Assembly: GCA_028671895.1 (NCBI GenBank)
Contig: CM053813.1
Coordinates: forward strand, 45,106,501 to 45,170,500
Length of the DNA: 64,000 nucleotides
From: Oenanthe sinensis
Lineage: Eukaryota; Streptophyta; Magnoliopsida; Apiales; Apiaceae
Direction: 5' to 3'
The notes under the pieces are model-generated. The model saw only the letters and a list, made by a program, of their open reading frames with translations, did no database searches and was not told where the DNA came from. The first letter of the stretch is position 1; every line of letters starts with the position of its first letter. Of this stretch, positions 47,264 through 60,507 are shown in pieces. A program made the translations under genes and the position numbers.

Positions 47264-48928
47264 CAGTGATCTTTATCTTCTATTTTTCAGATACATGGAA
47301 AAGAGTAATTTAAACGAAATGGATGGAAACCCAATTAAATGTATCAAAAAAGTTGTGAACATTTCGTCAAATTTTTACTTATAAGTATAATTTGATATTT
47401 ATGAGAGTACATTTCTTGTTTTCAATTTAAGATTTTATTGTCTAAACGTTCGGAAACATGTAATTTTTGTGTATATTACAAGTAGCTTTAATTTCCTAGG
47501 ATTAAATTGCTCAAGTTAACTGAATAAATCTTTATTATCCACCCGAAAAATTAGTTCAACCAACTATCTAGCTTACTATTTTACTGTTTTTCTTAATGAA
47601 ATTTGCATGGCTGGTTTTGCATGCAGTTATCTTTTCCATCGTAATTACAAATTAATTGTTGACCTAATATCTTACTTAAGTCTTAACACGTTTATCCGGC
47701 ATCATCACTCTAACAAATTAAAACAGAAAAAGGAAAAGTTACGATAGTCGAACTGATCGTCTTGGTCCATTTTAATTACTTCGACGTGTAGTAATAAGCA
47801 CGCATAGATATATACGTGTCATTTTAAGTACTGTTTGATGGATTAAAAATTGAAATTAGAGTCGTCACAATGCACAAGCCTCTTGCCAAACTCTTGGAAT
47901 ATGAATATACTGTATGATCTTTGCCTCTTTGGAACCGTACTTGGGAACCAGAAGCACGGGGGATTATAATTCCCTCTTCCACCAAAAAAATTACATAAAA
48001 ATAAAAATAGTATACATTTAATATCAATTTTGTAGTCCCCGTTTAGTAAAACTTTTAAAAAATATAGTAAATTTATAATTTTTTATTCTATTTAGTCTCT
48101 ACAACTATAATTTTTTTTGGCACGGTCATTACACTTCATGTGCATTTTTCATAAATTCATATAATGTTTTGAATTATACATGGTCATAAACATTTATAAT
48201 AAATAGTAAATAATTGTGTATATATTTACATATGAAGTAATTTATTAATTTTTTACTTATTTATTATTTACTTTTGTTAAACTTATACATTTTATATAAT
48301 ATTAATTAAATAGCAGTAATATATGTTATATTGTAACATGAAAAAAATGTTATATTTTAAAATATTCGTATATTTTTTGTGAAAATGAGATTGCAAATTA
48401 ACGTGTTTGTAAGTACAAGTTTGTAAGCGATATTTATAAGTTGTTTGTGGATAATAACTCATAAAATCTATTCGTGAACATGTATTTATGATTTATTAGA
48501 AAATATGTTTATAAATTTTATTTTTTTGCTAACGAGCTCAATTAAAATATTTAACTTAATAATTATTTAAATTTAAATTTAAAAAACTTTAAACAAACCG
48601 AATATGAACAATTTAAAAATAAACCGAATAAGAACAATTTAAAATTTAAGTCGATTCGGCTCATTTAGGCCTTGCACATGCGTAGGATGATAGGACCGCT
48701 ATCCAACTTGTAACGTTGGAGTATGCACTCGACAATCCTCATTGCATTCTATTCATGGCCAAACAGAGCAGCCAGTTGATATTATTATCACTTTGACAAT
48801 TAAAAGGGAGTTTTTTTTTCCACTTTACAGTATTAATGTTGTAATAAAAAAAAATTCCTTTTAAATTTGGACTCTTTTAACCGGTATATTATGCACAGAG
48901 AGAGAGAGAGGGGGAGAAAGAGTGGGTG
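47264..48928. other. Intergenic DNA without a recognised gene
   Basis: The region is mostly AT-rich. A GA-rich run (gagagagagaggggga) lies at about 48900-48915. No coding or element structure was supported. Confidence 0.45.
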
Positions 48929-49310
48929 TAAAGTTCGATGAACTCTTTATTTGAGTAACTGAGAAATCAATTTTTATTTTATAAGAATTTAATTAATAAA
49001 TAATTATAAAAGAGTACAGAACATACAAAAAAATCATAGAACCCCAAAAATAATTACAAAACAAACAAAAAAATTACATAACATACAAAAAATATAGAAC
49101 ACAAAATTACAGAACACTATTCAACATTAGTATTCTGTAATTTGTGTTCAATATTTTTTTGTATATTATGTAATTTTTTTATTTGTTTTGTGATTGATTG
49201 TTGTGTTCCGTAGATTTTTCTATGTTTTGCAATTTTTTCATGTGTTCTGTAATTATATTTATTGTTGGTTCCTCAGTTACTCAAATAAGGGAGTTTCTCG
49301 TTGAATCTAA
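48929..49310. mobile_element. Fold-back MITE, full-length inverted repeat
   Basis: Nearly the whole 380 bases form one imperfect palindrome centred near 49123. The outer parts share tatttgagtaactgag in opposite orientation. The inner arms pair aattacaaaacaaacaaaa and acataacatacaaaaaatat with their inverses at 49150-49200. The loop is about 10 bases. The structure fits a fold-back MITE whose transcript would form a long hairpin. A (TA)n run (49314-49356) follows immediately, which may be the insertion target or a later expansion. Confidence 0.75.
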
Positions 49311-49311
49311 G

Positions 49312-49356
<45 letters not shown>

Positions 49357-49358
<2 letters not shown>

Positions 49359-51061
49359 AAAAAACTGGTGTATATATTGAAACGAACACAATATATATAA
49401 ATCGTATGACTTAAATTTTATTTTTGTTTAAAATATTGATTACTTGCAAGAAAAAAAAATAGTATAAAAGAGTAAAATTTTAAAAATAACATACACATTT
49501 TTACTTTATTATATATGGGGGCTAATCCCCAACCACGGTTGGTTGGGGTCAGCACACAACCAACAAATCAAAACCGTCCAAAAAATGTGATAAACAATCA
49601 AGATTAATCGCCGCCTCAATGAAATATTGAGGAAGACCCTTTCAAACCGTTGGATTTACCGACGAACGGCTGAGATCTGTTGACTGTGTAGGATCTATAA
49701 CCAACTGTGACTCTGGATGTGAACACATTATGACCCCGTTTGGCTGGATTTATAAGCAGCTTATAAGCTGAAAAAATTGGTATATATGTACTTTTTTCTG
49801 AAAATAATTAACTTATTTTCAAATTTGAAAATAAGATTTGGTCTTAAATTTCTAAAATAAATATTAATTTTCAAAAAAAATATGAAAATACTTTTTAAAA
49901 AAATAACTTAGTACTTATAAGCTAAGTCAAACACCCCCTATATATATGATTATAAAATTTTCCCATCTACAAAAATACGGAGATCAAAGAAAATGTTGTA
50001 AAGAAATTAGTAAAAGCATAGGGTTCTTACATAAACAAATGATGACATTTGTATGACTAGGGGAGGTAATGAGTGTAAAGATGGATCAGAAAATGACCCC
50101 TACTAACCCTTACATGTAGGACCCACCACTAGTGCAAATGTTTTGTTTTCTGGGGCACCTAGTTAGTTTCTACTCCTAATAGTAAGTGTAATAGACTTTA
50201 CTTATCCTACTGCACTACTGCTCACTGTAATGCTCTCACTTCCCGAGATGATGCGAAATGGGCTGTCCCTCCCTGACATACTCGGTTTTACACCCACCGG
50301 AATATATTCCGGCGATTAAATAACACTCCGCCATCCCCTTCTGTTTTCTTCGTGTTTTTATAATAATAATATTAAGCACAAATACTAGCAAATGTATTGA
50401 TGTATATGTCAAGATTTGAAGTCAGGTATTCGAAGTTTCGAGAAATAATATTAATATGAAAAAATTTACAAAAATTTGATGGACCCAATAGTAGTATAAT
50501 TTTCTATTTTGTTCCGGTTTATTATTTTAAATTTAATGAAAATTATTTTAACTATAAATTTATTATTTTCCTTGATCCTGATTCAGCTAATGCATGAAGA
50601 TAAATTTGGAAAAGAATTGAACATAATTAAAACACAAATGATGGAGGATATTTTTACGAATTTATAGTTAAGAAGACTTATGTTGGCCGTATCTTTCACT
50701 TAATTGCATATATAGTAAAGTTATTGTCACTCTAAGCAAGTAAGCAATACATAAATGCTTTAAAATCCAAGCTACAATCTTTCTTTTTTGGTTATGTTAA
50801 AAAATGAAATTCATAAATCTGTGCTTTCATTTATTCACAAAAATAAGAGGATTAATATTAGACTGAAAATCTCTAAATATGAATGAGAATTTCTATTTTA
50901 GTCTATATAAAAATATTAAAATCAATTACATAATTATTAGTGATAAGTATTTATATTTTATCATATTGAGTTTATTCTCGATTATCTCATTTAAATTTTC
51001 ATTATTCGACGAATACAGTTGTATAAATTTGTTAAAGAAATTACAAAATTACTATTCAATA
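49357..51061. other. Intergenic DNA; possible small MITE remnant
   Basis: Bases 49730-49940 begin ccccgtttggctgga and end agtcaaacacccccta, with ttataagc and gcttataag near the ends. This resembles hAT-type MITE ends, but the inverted repeat is poor and no duplication was found. Bases 49515-49560 contain a short palindrome (ccaaccacggttggttgg). No gene was recognised. Confidence 0.4.
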
Positions 51062-51069
51062 GAGTACTA

Positions 51070-51474
51070 TAGAGCTGTCAAAAAAATCTGAAAAATCCGA
51101 TATTCGTCCGAAATATCTGTATTTGTATCCGGAAAAAAGCGGATATTATCCGTATCCGGAAAAAAGCGGATATTATCCGTATCCGAATCCGAAGATTCCG
51201 GATACAGATATGGATATAGGCACATCCGTATCCGAAATTAATTATATATAATATATATAAATATTTTTTTTAAATATATATAATATATAATTATATATTT
51301 TTAAACTCATTTATAGTTATAAGCCCATTTATATATTTTTATATATACACTTATAGTTATAAACCCATTTAATTTGATTCAATTATATTTTTTAATTAGC
51401 TCAACTCTAATGTCTATTTTAATTTAATAAATTAATATATACACTACACATGGTTATACTTTAAAATATATATT

Positions 51475-51516
<42 letters not shown>

Positions 51517-52071
51517 ATTTATATTTCTATAGTATTTTATGCATTTTAAATCGTATCACATATATCACATAAATAATATATATATACAATTTAAAATTTA
51601 TTCTATTAGTTTTGTAGTGTGTATATATATTCATTAAATAATATATTTATACAAATTTTATATAATTGTAAAAATATTATAGACATATATAAAAATATCA
51701 TTTGAGTTTAATATTATTAAAATAACAAAATTAGATTGAAAAGATAAATAAAAATTAATTTTTTTAAAAATAAAATAGGCTTAAATCCCTTTAACTCTTA
51801 ACTCAATTAAAAAAAATAAATTAATTTTTTATTTTTTTTTTGCAATTTTTTTTGAATTTTTATTATAAATTTAAAAAATTTATTAAAAATCGGATTCGGA
51901 TTCGGATCCGGATATTATCCGTATCCGGATAGTATCCGCCGGATCCGGATTCGGATATTAACCTTTAAAATTTTCCGGATTCGGATACGGATACGGATAC
52001 GGATTTTCGGATTCGGATTCGGATACGGATATTGATAGATCCGTATCCGGATTATCCGGTTTACAGCCCTA
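51070..52071. mobile_element. hAT-type non-autonomous element, 1002 bp, perfect 8-bp TSD
   Basis: The element starts tagagctgtcaa and, read inward from the right, tagggctgtaaa. It is flanked by identical gagtacta (51062-51069 and 52072-52079). Both subterminal regions carry many copies of atccg and cggat (for example atccgtatccgg), while the centre is very AT-rich with a (TA)n run at 51477-51514. No transposase is encoded. It is inserted about 850 bases upstream of the LHW-like start codon. Confidence 0.85.
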
Positions 52072-52622
52072 GAGTACTATATTAAACCGTGTGTCTATAA
52101 CAAATACATGTAAGCAACTAAGCAAGTGATGGCATAGATGGCCTGCCTTAAAATAAGTCTTTTTGGACTTATTTTCGGGTAAAAATTTTATATTTTGATA
52201 AATGTTTTTTATACAAGTATTTAATGTATATTTGAGATTCTATAAGTTACAAAAAAAAGTTAACTTTTTTTAGAAAAAAGTTAGGAATCTCTAACTTTGT
52301 CTTAAAATAAGTTGACTTATTCTGGAAAAAAGTTCCCCAAACACCCCAGAGAAAGAAGAGGACATGTATAAATGGACATATTAATGGAGAAGATCTCTGT
52401 TCCCTTGAAGCTCGGACTTTGAAGTATTTTTGTTTTGGTCTTTCTTGCATAAACAAACAAACAAACCCCATCTTGCTTAGCCTGCCCGCCACCTAAATTT
52501 TCACTATTTTCACAATATACTACATATACATACAAACACTAGTATGCCTATAAATCTTGTATGTCTATCTCTAAAGATTATGACCATCTTTTTCTGCTAA
52601 ACAGATACAGTACATGTGTGTG

Positions 52623-52630
52623 TATATAAA
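52623..52630 (+). promoter_or_regulatory. Possible TATA box of the LHW-like gene
   Basis: TATATAAA lies about 290 bases upstream of the start codon, followed by CACACAC and a pyrimidine-rich leader. The distance implies a 5' UTR of about 250 bases. It is supported by sequence only. Confidence 0.35.
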
Positions 52631-52917
52631 CACACACTAATGCTCTAGTGTGTGTTGTTTTGTCACACTGTTTTTGGACTTGAAGAGGTTGAGACATCCA
52701 AAACTTAATTCTTTTGTAGTACCCTCTTGTTTCTTTTTGGAAAAACTACAAAAATTATATCTTTTCCTGTCTGCTTTATTCTTAGCTTTTCTTGACTCAA
52801 GCTCTTTATTAACATAAGCCCAAAAAGCCTTTTAATTTGCTTCCCTTTTTGTCTTTAAGTTTAGTTTTTTCAATTGTAAAGAAGAAGGGGTTGCATTCTT
52901 GGGTCTGATCTGTGAAA

Positions 52918-55900
52918 ATGTGTACAGAACAAAGTGATTCAATTGTTAAAAAAACTCTGAAGAGTTTATGTTCTGAGAATGGGTGGTCTTATGGTGTTTT
53001 TTGGAGTTTTGACCAGAGAAATTCTTTGTAAGTTTCTTTTTCTTCTAATATATGTTTTGGTGATTTTTTGTCTGCATGTCTATCTGTTGCAGGATATGTG
53101 TTCTATATATGATTATAATTTCAAAAATTTGGCTGGTTTTAATTAATAGTTTCCAGACCTTCTTGTCTGTAAGCCTTATTTTAATTCTCATTTTAGTCTC
53201 ATTTTCTGTTTGTTGCTTATTGTTCTAATCTTATCTATTGTGTGCTAATAGTTCCAAGACATATTTCTAATAGTTTCAAGACGTATATATCTTAATCTCT
53301 TTAAATCTTACTTGCGAAGTTTGTTTAGTTTGTTTCTTAAGAGCTCAAGATATTTCTAGTGATAATAATCCCTTAGTTTCATAAATATTTAGTAATATTG
53401 CAGCATAATGTGGCTGGTTAGACTCCATAAATCTTGTATTAAATAGATCAGTTTTTATGATTTTTATTTTGCAAATTCAGGTTGTTGACTATTCAAGATA
53501 CTTACTTGGATGAGCAAATGGGAGCGGTGATAGATGATATGTGTCTACAAGTACAGATGCTAGGTGGAGGGTATGTCCATTACTTTCCATTTCTGAATTA
53601 AATTATCGTGCTGAGGTTTTGGAGGCTAACAAGTATGCTACTGTGTTTGCAGAATAATTGGTCAAGCGGCGATAGATGATATGTGTCTACAAGTACAGAT
53701 GCTAGGTGGAGGGTATGTCCATTACTTTCCATTTCTGAATTAAATTATCGTGCTGAGGTTTTGGAGGCTAACAAGTATGCTACTGTGTTTGCAGAATAAT
53801 TGGTCAAGCGGCTTTCTCTAAGAAACATCAGTGGATATTCTCTGATGCACATTATGGTGAGCAAGATTTTGCTGGATCAGTTAGCAGATGCGAGTTCTTT
53901 CAGGTATTTTTGGAAAACTTGTAATCATAATAGATGCCCTGAATTGATTAAAACAAGGAATCTATTATAATATAATGGAAGTTAATTATGTGTAATAGTT
54001 TCTGCTTTGATTCCAATTCACCTATATAAATCTCTCTTTGAACTGTAAAAGTACACTTCCTTTGAAACTAATTCATTTTCTTTATCTGGCTCTCTTTTCG
54101 ATTTCACAGGATGATTCCGAATTTCAATACCAATTTGCTTCTGGAATTGAGGTACCACTTTTCGTTCTTTCAATTGAAGTATAATTGCAATAAAACAAGA
54201 CTAGCTCTACAAATTTATATATTTCTTATTTAGTTACGACTCTTACTCTTATTGTTTCTATTTCATCCAAGAGCCTGCTATATCTTCTGACCATTACTTT
54301 CATCTTTGCAGACAATTGCAGTGATTCCTCTCGAACCTCAAGGGGTCTTACAGTTTGGGTCCACACAACAGGTCAGCATGAAGCTATGCAAGCAACCTTT
54401 CATTTCTAAACATTAAAAGCAAGATGTATTGTTCAATTGCGAAGTCTTCTTAGGATTATGACTCAAAATCTAGTGTATTATCTAGGTTTTTAGACTAAGC
54501 TATCAATGAAGTGTTTTCTAATTTCTGGCAACCCTAAGTTTAACCAAGTTAATCATACAAGCTAGAATTGTTCTTAGAATTCTGAGTTATAATTCTATCT
54601 TGAAAAGAATAGCTACCTGGCTTCTTCTTCCTCTTCTTTTTTTTTTTTTTGCTAATTAGCAACCTGGCTTTTCTTTGAATACATCATAATGTATCAGTTC
54701 ATGCTACAGATTCCAGAAAATGAGGATTTTGTGAATCAAACGAGAAGGGTATTCAGAGAGATGGAAAGCTGTCACGGATTAAATATATCAGAATATTTGC
54801 CTACATCTTTGAATTATGAAAGCTATGGTTCTAGTGGACTTTTTCCTTCCCTAGTATCATCAGAAAGTACCCATGCAGAGGATAACAAATTCCATGAGGG
54901 TTATGCATTTCAGGGTTTAGAGGCATCAACATGTTTTCCAGCGGATTCCCTCATCACGAAGATGGAAAATTCTGCTGATCCTTGGCGGAGCCCTGTTGCA
55001 GAATCTGACGTGCACCAGACACTTTGCAGTGATACATGGAGTGGAATATCTACTCCGACTTCACTCGAGCATCAGGGTTCTGCTTTGAGTTCTCAGCCTT
55101 CCCATAATGTGTTTAATGTTAAGCCAGATACAGTTGTAACTTGTGGAAATACTGAACAGAATTTTCAGGGCTCAGCATTTACTTCTTTGAACAATTCACA
55201 ATGCAGCTCTGAAAGTTTTATAAAGCTGCAGCATTCAGATCCGCCCCTTTATGAAATTGAAAGTGAACTTCTAGGGAAAAATAGCCTACCCACTGTCAAC
55301 GAATTTTTCGAGTCACCTAATTACACTACAGATCATATAAAAGAATGTTCAATGGACAGCTTTTATCAGATATTTACTTCTTCACTAAACCAGATCAACA
55401 AGACAGACTTTACTGCAATGGATGATGATTTGTTGTCGGAGGCAATGAGATTTGTTTCACAGCCGAATAATGTGAGAAGCAGTACAAATGCAATCAGTCG
55501 TCCAGCTAGTTCTGTACACAGTTCTATCACAAACACATCTACTTCTGCTGGGAAAGAGAAGTGTCCAAACGTATTCAAAGTTGAGCATGATCTTTGTGAT
55601 AATTTTGGAGTCAATTTAGGGTATGGAAAGGCAGGAAACTCTAATGACATCTTAATGCCTGTAATAGATGGTGGGCAGCTGGATTTCAAAAATGCTTTGG
55701 AATGCATCTCACAGCAACACGTTGGTTCCACATTAGTTCACCGGAATGGCCTTTTCTCTAAATTAGGGATTGAACAGATTGTTGAAGGTATTTCGTCTGG
55801 CACTTCCAGTAGTGTTGCCAAACCCACTTTTGAGGATCATCTATCTTCCACGGCTAAAAGAAAAAGAACCGGAATCTCTTTAGGGACCAGTGATCAAGTT

Positions 55901-57500
55901 TACTTAGGTGGTTCTCTGTTTCAGCAGAAAGAGGACATCACAACACGAGGTTCTTGCTCATGGGTAAGTGACAGCTGTAGAACACTGGCCGGACACACTG
56001 ATATACAGGAGAAGAAACATGTCTCTACTGCAAAGACCGTCAAGAAAAAGGCAAAACCCGGAGCTCGACCAAGGCCTAAAGACCGTCAGCTGATCCAAGA
56101 CCGCCTCTTAGAGTTAAGAGAACTAACTCCTAACGGAGAGAAGGTATGCAACTTATAAATATTAATTAAGCAAAATTCCGCATACTATATAGAAATATAG
56201 ATCCCTGTATTCCGGTAATGATCATGCTGAATTATTTCAAATTTGTGATTCGACTTGATAAAATTGATGTTGCCATTGCTACATATTTTTCTTAAAAAAT
56301 TCTCATTTTTCTTTAATTTTTTTAATAGCTTATAAGTTGTGTATTATTAATTCTATCCAAACAGAAAATAACAAGTATAAATATTACTTTTACTTGTAAA
56401 TAGGAGAATAACTTTTTTAGTAACTGAGTAAATTTTTTAAGGAAAACCAAACGGGCCCTTAATTTGAATTCAGCTGACGGAGGATAAGTATCGATTCAAT
56501 GCAGATTATGTTTTTAAAAAAATGATTGCTTTGCAGATAACATAATTGACTTATACTTTGATTTCATGGTGTACAGATGAGCATTGATTGTTTGTTGGAT
56601 CGAACCATCAAGTACATGCTTTTTTTGCAAAGTGTGACAAAGCATGCAGACACACTTAAGGAAGCTGATAAAATTAAGGTAATGTATTTGTCTTTGTTCC
56701 TTGAATTTGAAATCTATTATGAACAGTCAAATAGCATGATCTGGTAGAAAATAACAAACTTATTGATTTGAGAATTTATATCTCTGTGACTGATCAGAAT
56801 ACTGAGATTTTCAATAAAGACAACTTCAGTAGTAGAGGGGGCGGTGTTACATGGGCATGTGAATATGGAGATCAGTCAACGGTATGTCCGCTGTTAGTTG
56901 AAGACCTTAGAAGTCCTGGACAGATGCTTATAGAGGTAGCTGTTCTTAAAACAATTACACAATGCTTGCACCTAGAGTAATTTATTAAAATGATAAATTC
57001 ATTGTCTAAAAATGTAAGTAGCAAACAAGAACTTAAATAAAATTTTGGCTGCAGATGCTATGTGAAGAGCAGGGTTTTTTCCTTGAGATAGTGGATATAA
57101 TTCGAGGTCTTGGATTGACTATCCTGAAGGGCGTAATGGAAGTTCAAGAGAGCAAGATATGTGCACGGTTTATAGTTGAGCCTGAGGTAAATACAAAATA
57201 TTTGAAATGATATCTGAAAATGAAACATTGAGCTTTCTTTTAATGCCTCTTGAACTTGTAGTAAAATATCTCATTTGTGGTTTCTGCTGTATTTTTTTAT
57301 TCTGACTTCAAAACATAAATGTCTCTCAGGGAAACAGACGTGTATCAAGGCATGAGATATTTTCTTCCCTCATTCAGCTTCTACAACTGACAGCTCCAAG
57401 TGGTGTGAAAGCTAGCAAGCAAGTTGGTAACATTATTGATGGAGGGACTAATCTATTTAACAATTACCCACAATGTGGGGTGTCAGTCCCGCTTAGGTGA
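52918..57500 (+). CDS. LONESOME HIGHWAY-like atypical bHLH transcription factor
   Basis: The model has ten exons: 52918-53027, 53481-53570, 53795-53903, 54110-54151, 54312-54371, 54710-56143, 56577-56678, 56798-56935, 57055-57186 and 57330-57500. All join GT-AG in frame to 795 aa. The N-terminal 140 residues are a bHLH-MYC_N-type domain (MCTEQSDSIVKKTLKSLC, NGWSYGVFWSFDQ, QHRQ-like HQWIFSDAHYG). The bHLH (about 590-650) reads RPRPKDRQLIQDRLLELREL and SIDCLLDRTIKYMLFLQSVT, typical of LHW/EMB1444/bHLH155-157 and lacking the usual H-E-R DNA-contact triad. An ACT-like C-terminal region follows. Arabidopsis LHW-family proteins pair with TMO5-type bHLHs in vascular development. A 142-bp tandem duplication adds an optional in-frame exon at 53653-53712 (815 aa if used). 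Confidence 0.9.
53529..53812 (+). repeat. Perfect 142-bp tandem duplication across exon 2, intron 2 and exon 3
   Basis: Bases 53529-53670 and 53671-53812 are identical by eye, starting gatagatgatatgtgtctac and ending gtcaagcggc. Each copy holds the end of exon 2, the 82-base intron 2 and the start of exon 3. The junction therefore makes a 60-base chimeric exon (53653-53712) with its own acceptor and donor. Confidence 0.95.
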
Positions 57501-60318
57501 GAACATGAGATACTGCATGGCCACTTGGCCACAATGTGTGACTGCTCTGGTTGGTGCTGAATTTTGAAACTTGGGAGCTAAAAGTAACAGAATGGAGCAA
57601 CTCCCCTACGCATACAGACTGACAATACATCTGGAAGAATACAACTTCTGAAGGAATGGCATTTCCTGCAGGCTTTGATCAACATGTAACACTGAGATGA
57701 ATAGCGTGAACACTAATATACTTGAAAGATTGGGAGTTTGTTAAAAGCAGAAAACAGGGAGACAAAAATTCCGATTTCAAGATGGGAGGAGCCTGGGAAT
57801 TTCAAAATTGTCGCAAATGAAGTGACATGAGGGTAGATAAATTAGTGTAGGTTGTTTTTTCGTTGAATTGGTTTTCCATATTTACTCTTTAACATGTTCA
57901 TAACTGCAAGCTGACAAAAACCAGTTAGTTACAAGACCGACTGATGATTGTTCATTTGATTCTTTTTACATTATCATGTATGCCAACTGATCCCCCCCCC
58001 CTCCAGGAAGCTCTCATCCTAAAGTGGTAACTTGATTCCCATATTAATGTCACTATATCAGCAGAAAACAGATTGGATACCATATGATACACAATGTAGT
58101 CCAGAAATAAGATTCATAATCATCTCACCTTAGTGTAGCAGATATGTCTTTCCTCTTCGTTATTAATTGTTGAGGCTTCAAGGTCATGTTTTCGAGTATT
58201 TTAATTTATGCAAAAACATTTTCAAACAAAACAAAGATTCATTATCTGCAAGTTAAAAATTGTTCCTTTAAACTTTTGATAGCAGATTTATAGATGCACA
58301 AGCAGAATTTAGGTAATTTGATCTACTTAAATCATTGAAGATACATCTTTATCAAGCAATAGTATGCATGTGTCATATAAAAAAGCTCTTTTACCTAATT
58401 TAGGTATCAAAACAAGAAGCTGCCACTAACATATAATGTTGTAAAGTCAGAATTACTACTGTGCTGGTAATTGTAAAAGATTAAAGCCATTTTTTAGCGG
58501 GAAGCGGTTTAGAGCTATTATAGGTGTTATTGTGTTAAGGATTTGATGGGGACGGTTTTAAACACAAAGGACAATGTAACTAAACCAAACATCTCTGGTA
58601 TGTCCAGCTCAGAAGCAAGAAAGTGGTGAGATGTACGCAAACTTTACACCTGGACATGCATGTCCCACTCGAAGATAATGTTCGGGAGAATGAGATATAT
58701 GCAGACCGTAATTTAGATGGCAGTCATTACCGTTGGATAAGTACTCCTCGAAAACAATGTTCACGATGATAAGATGTACGAAGACCTTGCCCCCTAGTCA
58801 CATAAGTGGTTTATGTAAAAGTTCTGAACTTTTTAAATTAATAATTAAGAACGAAGGGCGGTAGGTAAAGCAGAAAATGACTGTTGATAGTTTATGTTGC
58901 GTTTCAAATCCTCTGCATTAGCTGTAGAGTTCCTGTAAGAAATATAGATAAGTGCTCTCCCCATTCAAGTGAAACATTTTGACAACCAACCAAACTTGTA
59001 AAGTTTATTTCACCTTGAATGGTTCCAGTCATGACCTAAACTCGTTTTTGAAAAAAGAATAATATAAAACCTCAACAAACGATGATAGGCAGTTTGTTAA
59101 TTAGAATGTGATATGATATGCTAGCTTAGTGCATCTTTTCAAGAAAGGTGTGACCAGTACTGCACTTGTCCTTTCCTCATATTTGTTTATAGGGTTTTAT
59201 AAGATTGGTTGTAATACATTGCTTTTTCAATTTAGTTGGAAACCCACTTATCCTATACATATTTGTGATTTTGGCCACGATAAATATATTAAAATTTTCT
59301 CTCCATGTATGATCTCTGCGTGCATTTGATATGCATGTCTTTGAAGGGTAATAAACAGGCTGCTATAAGAGATGCATACTAATCTTAGTGGCAGAATGAG
59401 AGAATACTATTCTTTAAATAATTATCAGTAAACAAATATAGGATATGAATTTAAATCTTTATCTGCATTTTGGTGCTATTTTCCTAATTTTCTTATCCTT
59501 GACTGTGCATGGGAGAGGAATCTGAGGTAACATCCACTAAGAATACTAAAAGATCTAAGATTTTGGTGACAACATGATCGACCTAAACATTACTCGTGAT
59601 CGAGTCCTTACCTTTCTTATTTCTTACTATAGTCCCAGTTGTCAAATGCCGAGTGTATTTAGTTTGGTATTCGGGTTTACTGTTAGGCGTAAATGTTTAT
59701 ACTGGAATTGTTTCTGTAGCAGAAATTAAGATGGAACTCATTAATTTTCAATATAAGAGTAAAAAAAAGGATGGCAGAAAAAATGCGACTACATCTTATA
59801 TGCAAAATGCAGTTCTTTTTGTTATATGATATATGATCCTTCATTAATCATCTAACATGGTTTCAGTCCTGGGATCTATAAGAGAGTCTCTAGTTCGAAC
59901 GATCCTCCCCTTAATATTCTCAGACCATTGCTCTCCAAGTGGACACAACCCTTGAGTTTTGGGAGAGTTGGCCGACAGATACTTTTATTTTTCGTTGGTT
60001 AATTTACACCTTCAAAGAATGCTAGACCAGAATATATGAATAATTGTTGGTTACACATCATATGGTTACGTCGTCCAAGCCTAGCTGAACGTTCATTACT
60101 TATGAGTGTTAATTAAATTGATAGTTGAAGGGATTGATTTAAAATTGTAATACATTATAGAGAGCACTCCAATGTTTGCATGATGTCTAACAGCTATGAA
60201 ATCTGAATAATAATATTATCAGCCTCCTTTTACTATTACATTATTTTTTAGAAGAAAAGTTGTTACTTTAGCTACCAAGAAAATTTTGTGATCATGTCCG
60301 TTTGTGAATATGTACCCC
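57501..60318. other. 3' UTR of the LHW-like gene and intergenic DNA
   Basis: No gene was recognised. The first several hundred bases are probably 3' UTR. Bases 58610-58790 repeat diverged forms of agatgtacg(c/a)a(a/g)acctt with tcgaa(g/a)a(t/c)aatgttc, an old dispersed repeat. A box-B-like agttcgaacga at about 59890 was considered as a SINE without further support. A poly-C run is at 57991-58002. Confidence 0.45.
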
Positions 60319-60325
60319 TATAAAA
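60319..60325 (+). promoter_or_regulatory. TATA box of the ALMT gene
   Basis: TATAAAA in the context cccctataaaagga lies 189 bases upstream of the start codon. The surrounding leader is pyrimidine-poor and has no competing upstream signal. Confidence 0.5.
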
Positions 60326-60507
60326 GGAGCTTAACCAGTCAGAATTAATAGACACAGTTAAACTCATTTAGTTCTTCTCTGTTAAAACAAGAAGAACTAT
60401 CAGTTCTGCATTATTAAACTGCAACTAACGAGCTAGCATTTACAGTGTCGGTACTTCTTATAGAAATATTCAGTATATCCATTCAGTTCTACTCACTACG
60501 CTTACAA

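Noticed and set aside
49730..49940. MITE with ccccgtttggc ends
   Set aside because: The termini pair poorly and no target duplication could be found, so it is mentioned only within the spacer.
59850..59960. Possible SINE or tRNA relic (agttcgaacga)
   Set aside because: Only a box-B-like string is visible; box A, tRNA fold and tail are missing.
60445..60507. An N-terminal extension of the ALMT protein from 60445
   Set aside because: The extension would need a GTG start, and the ATG at 60508 matches the usual N-terminal length of the family.
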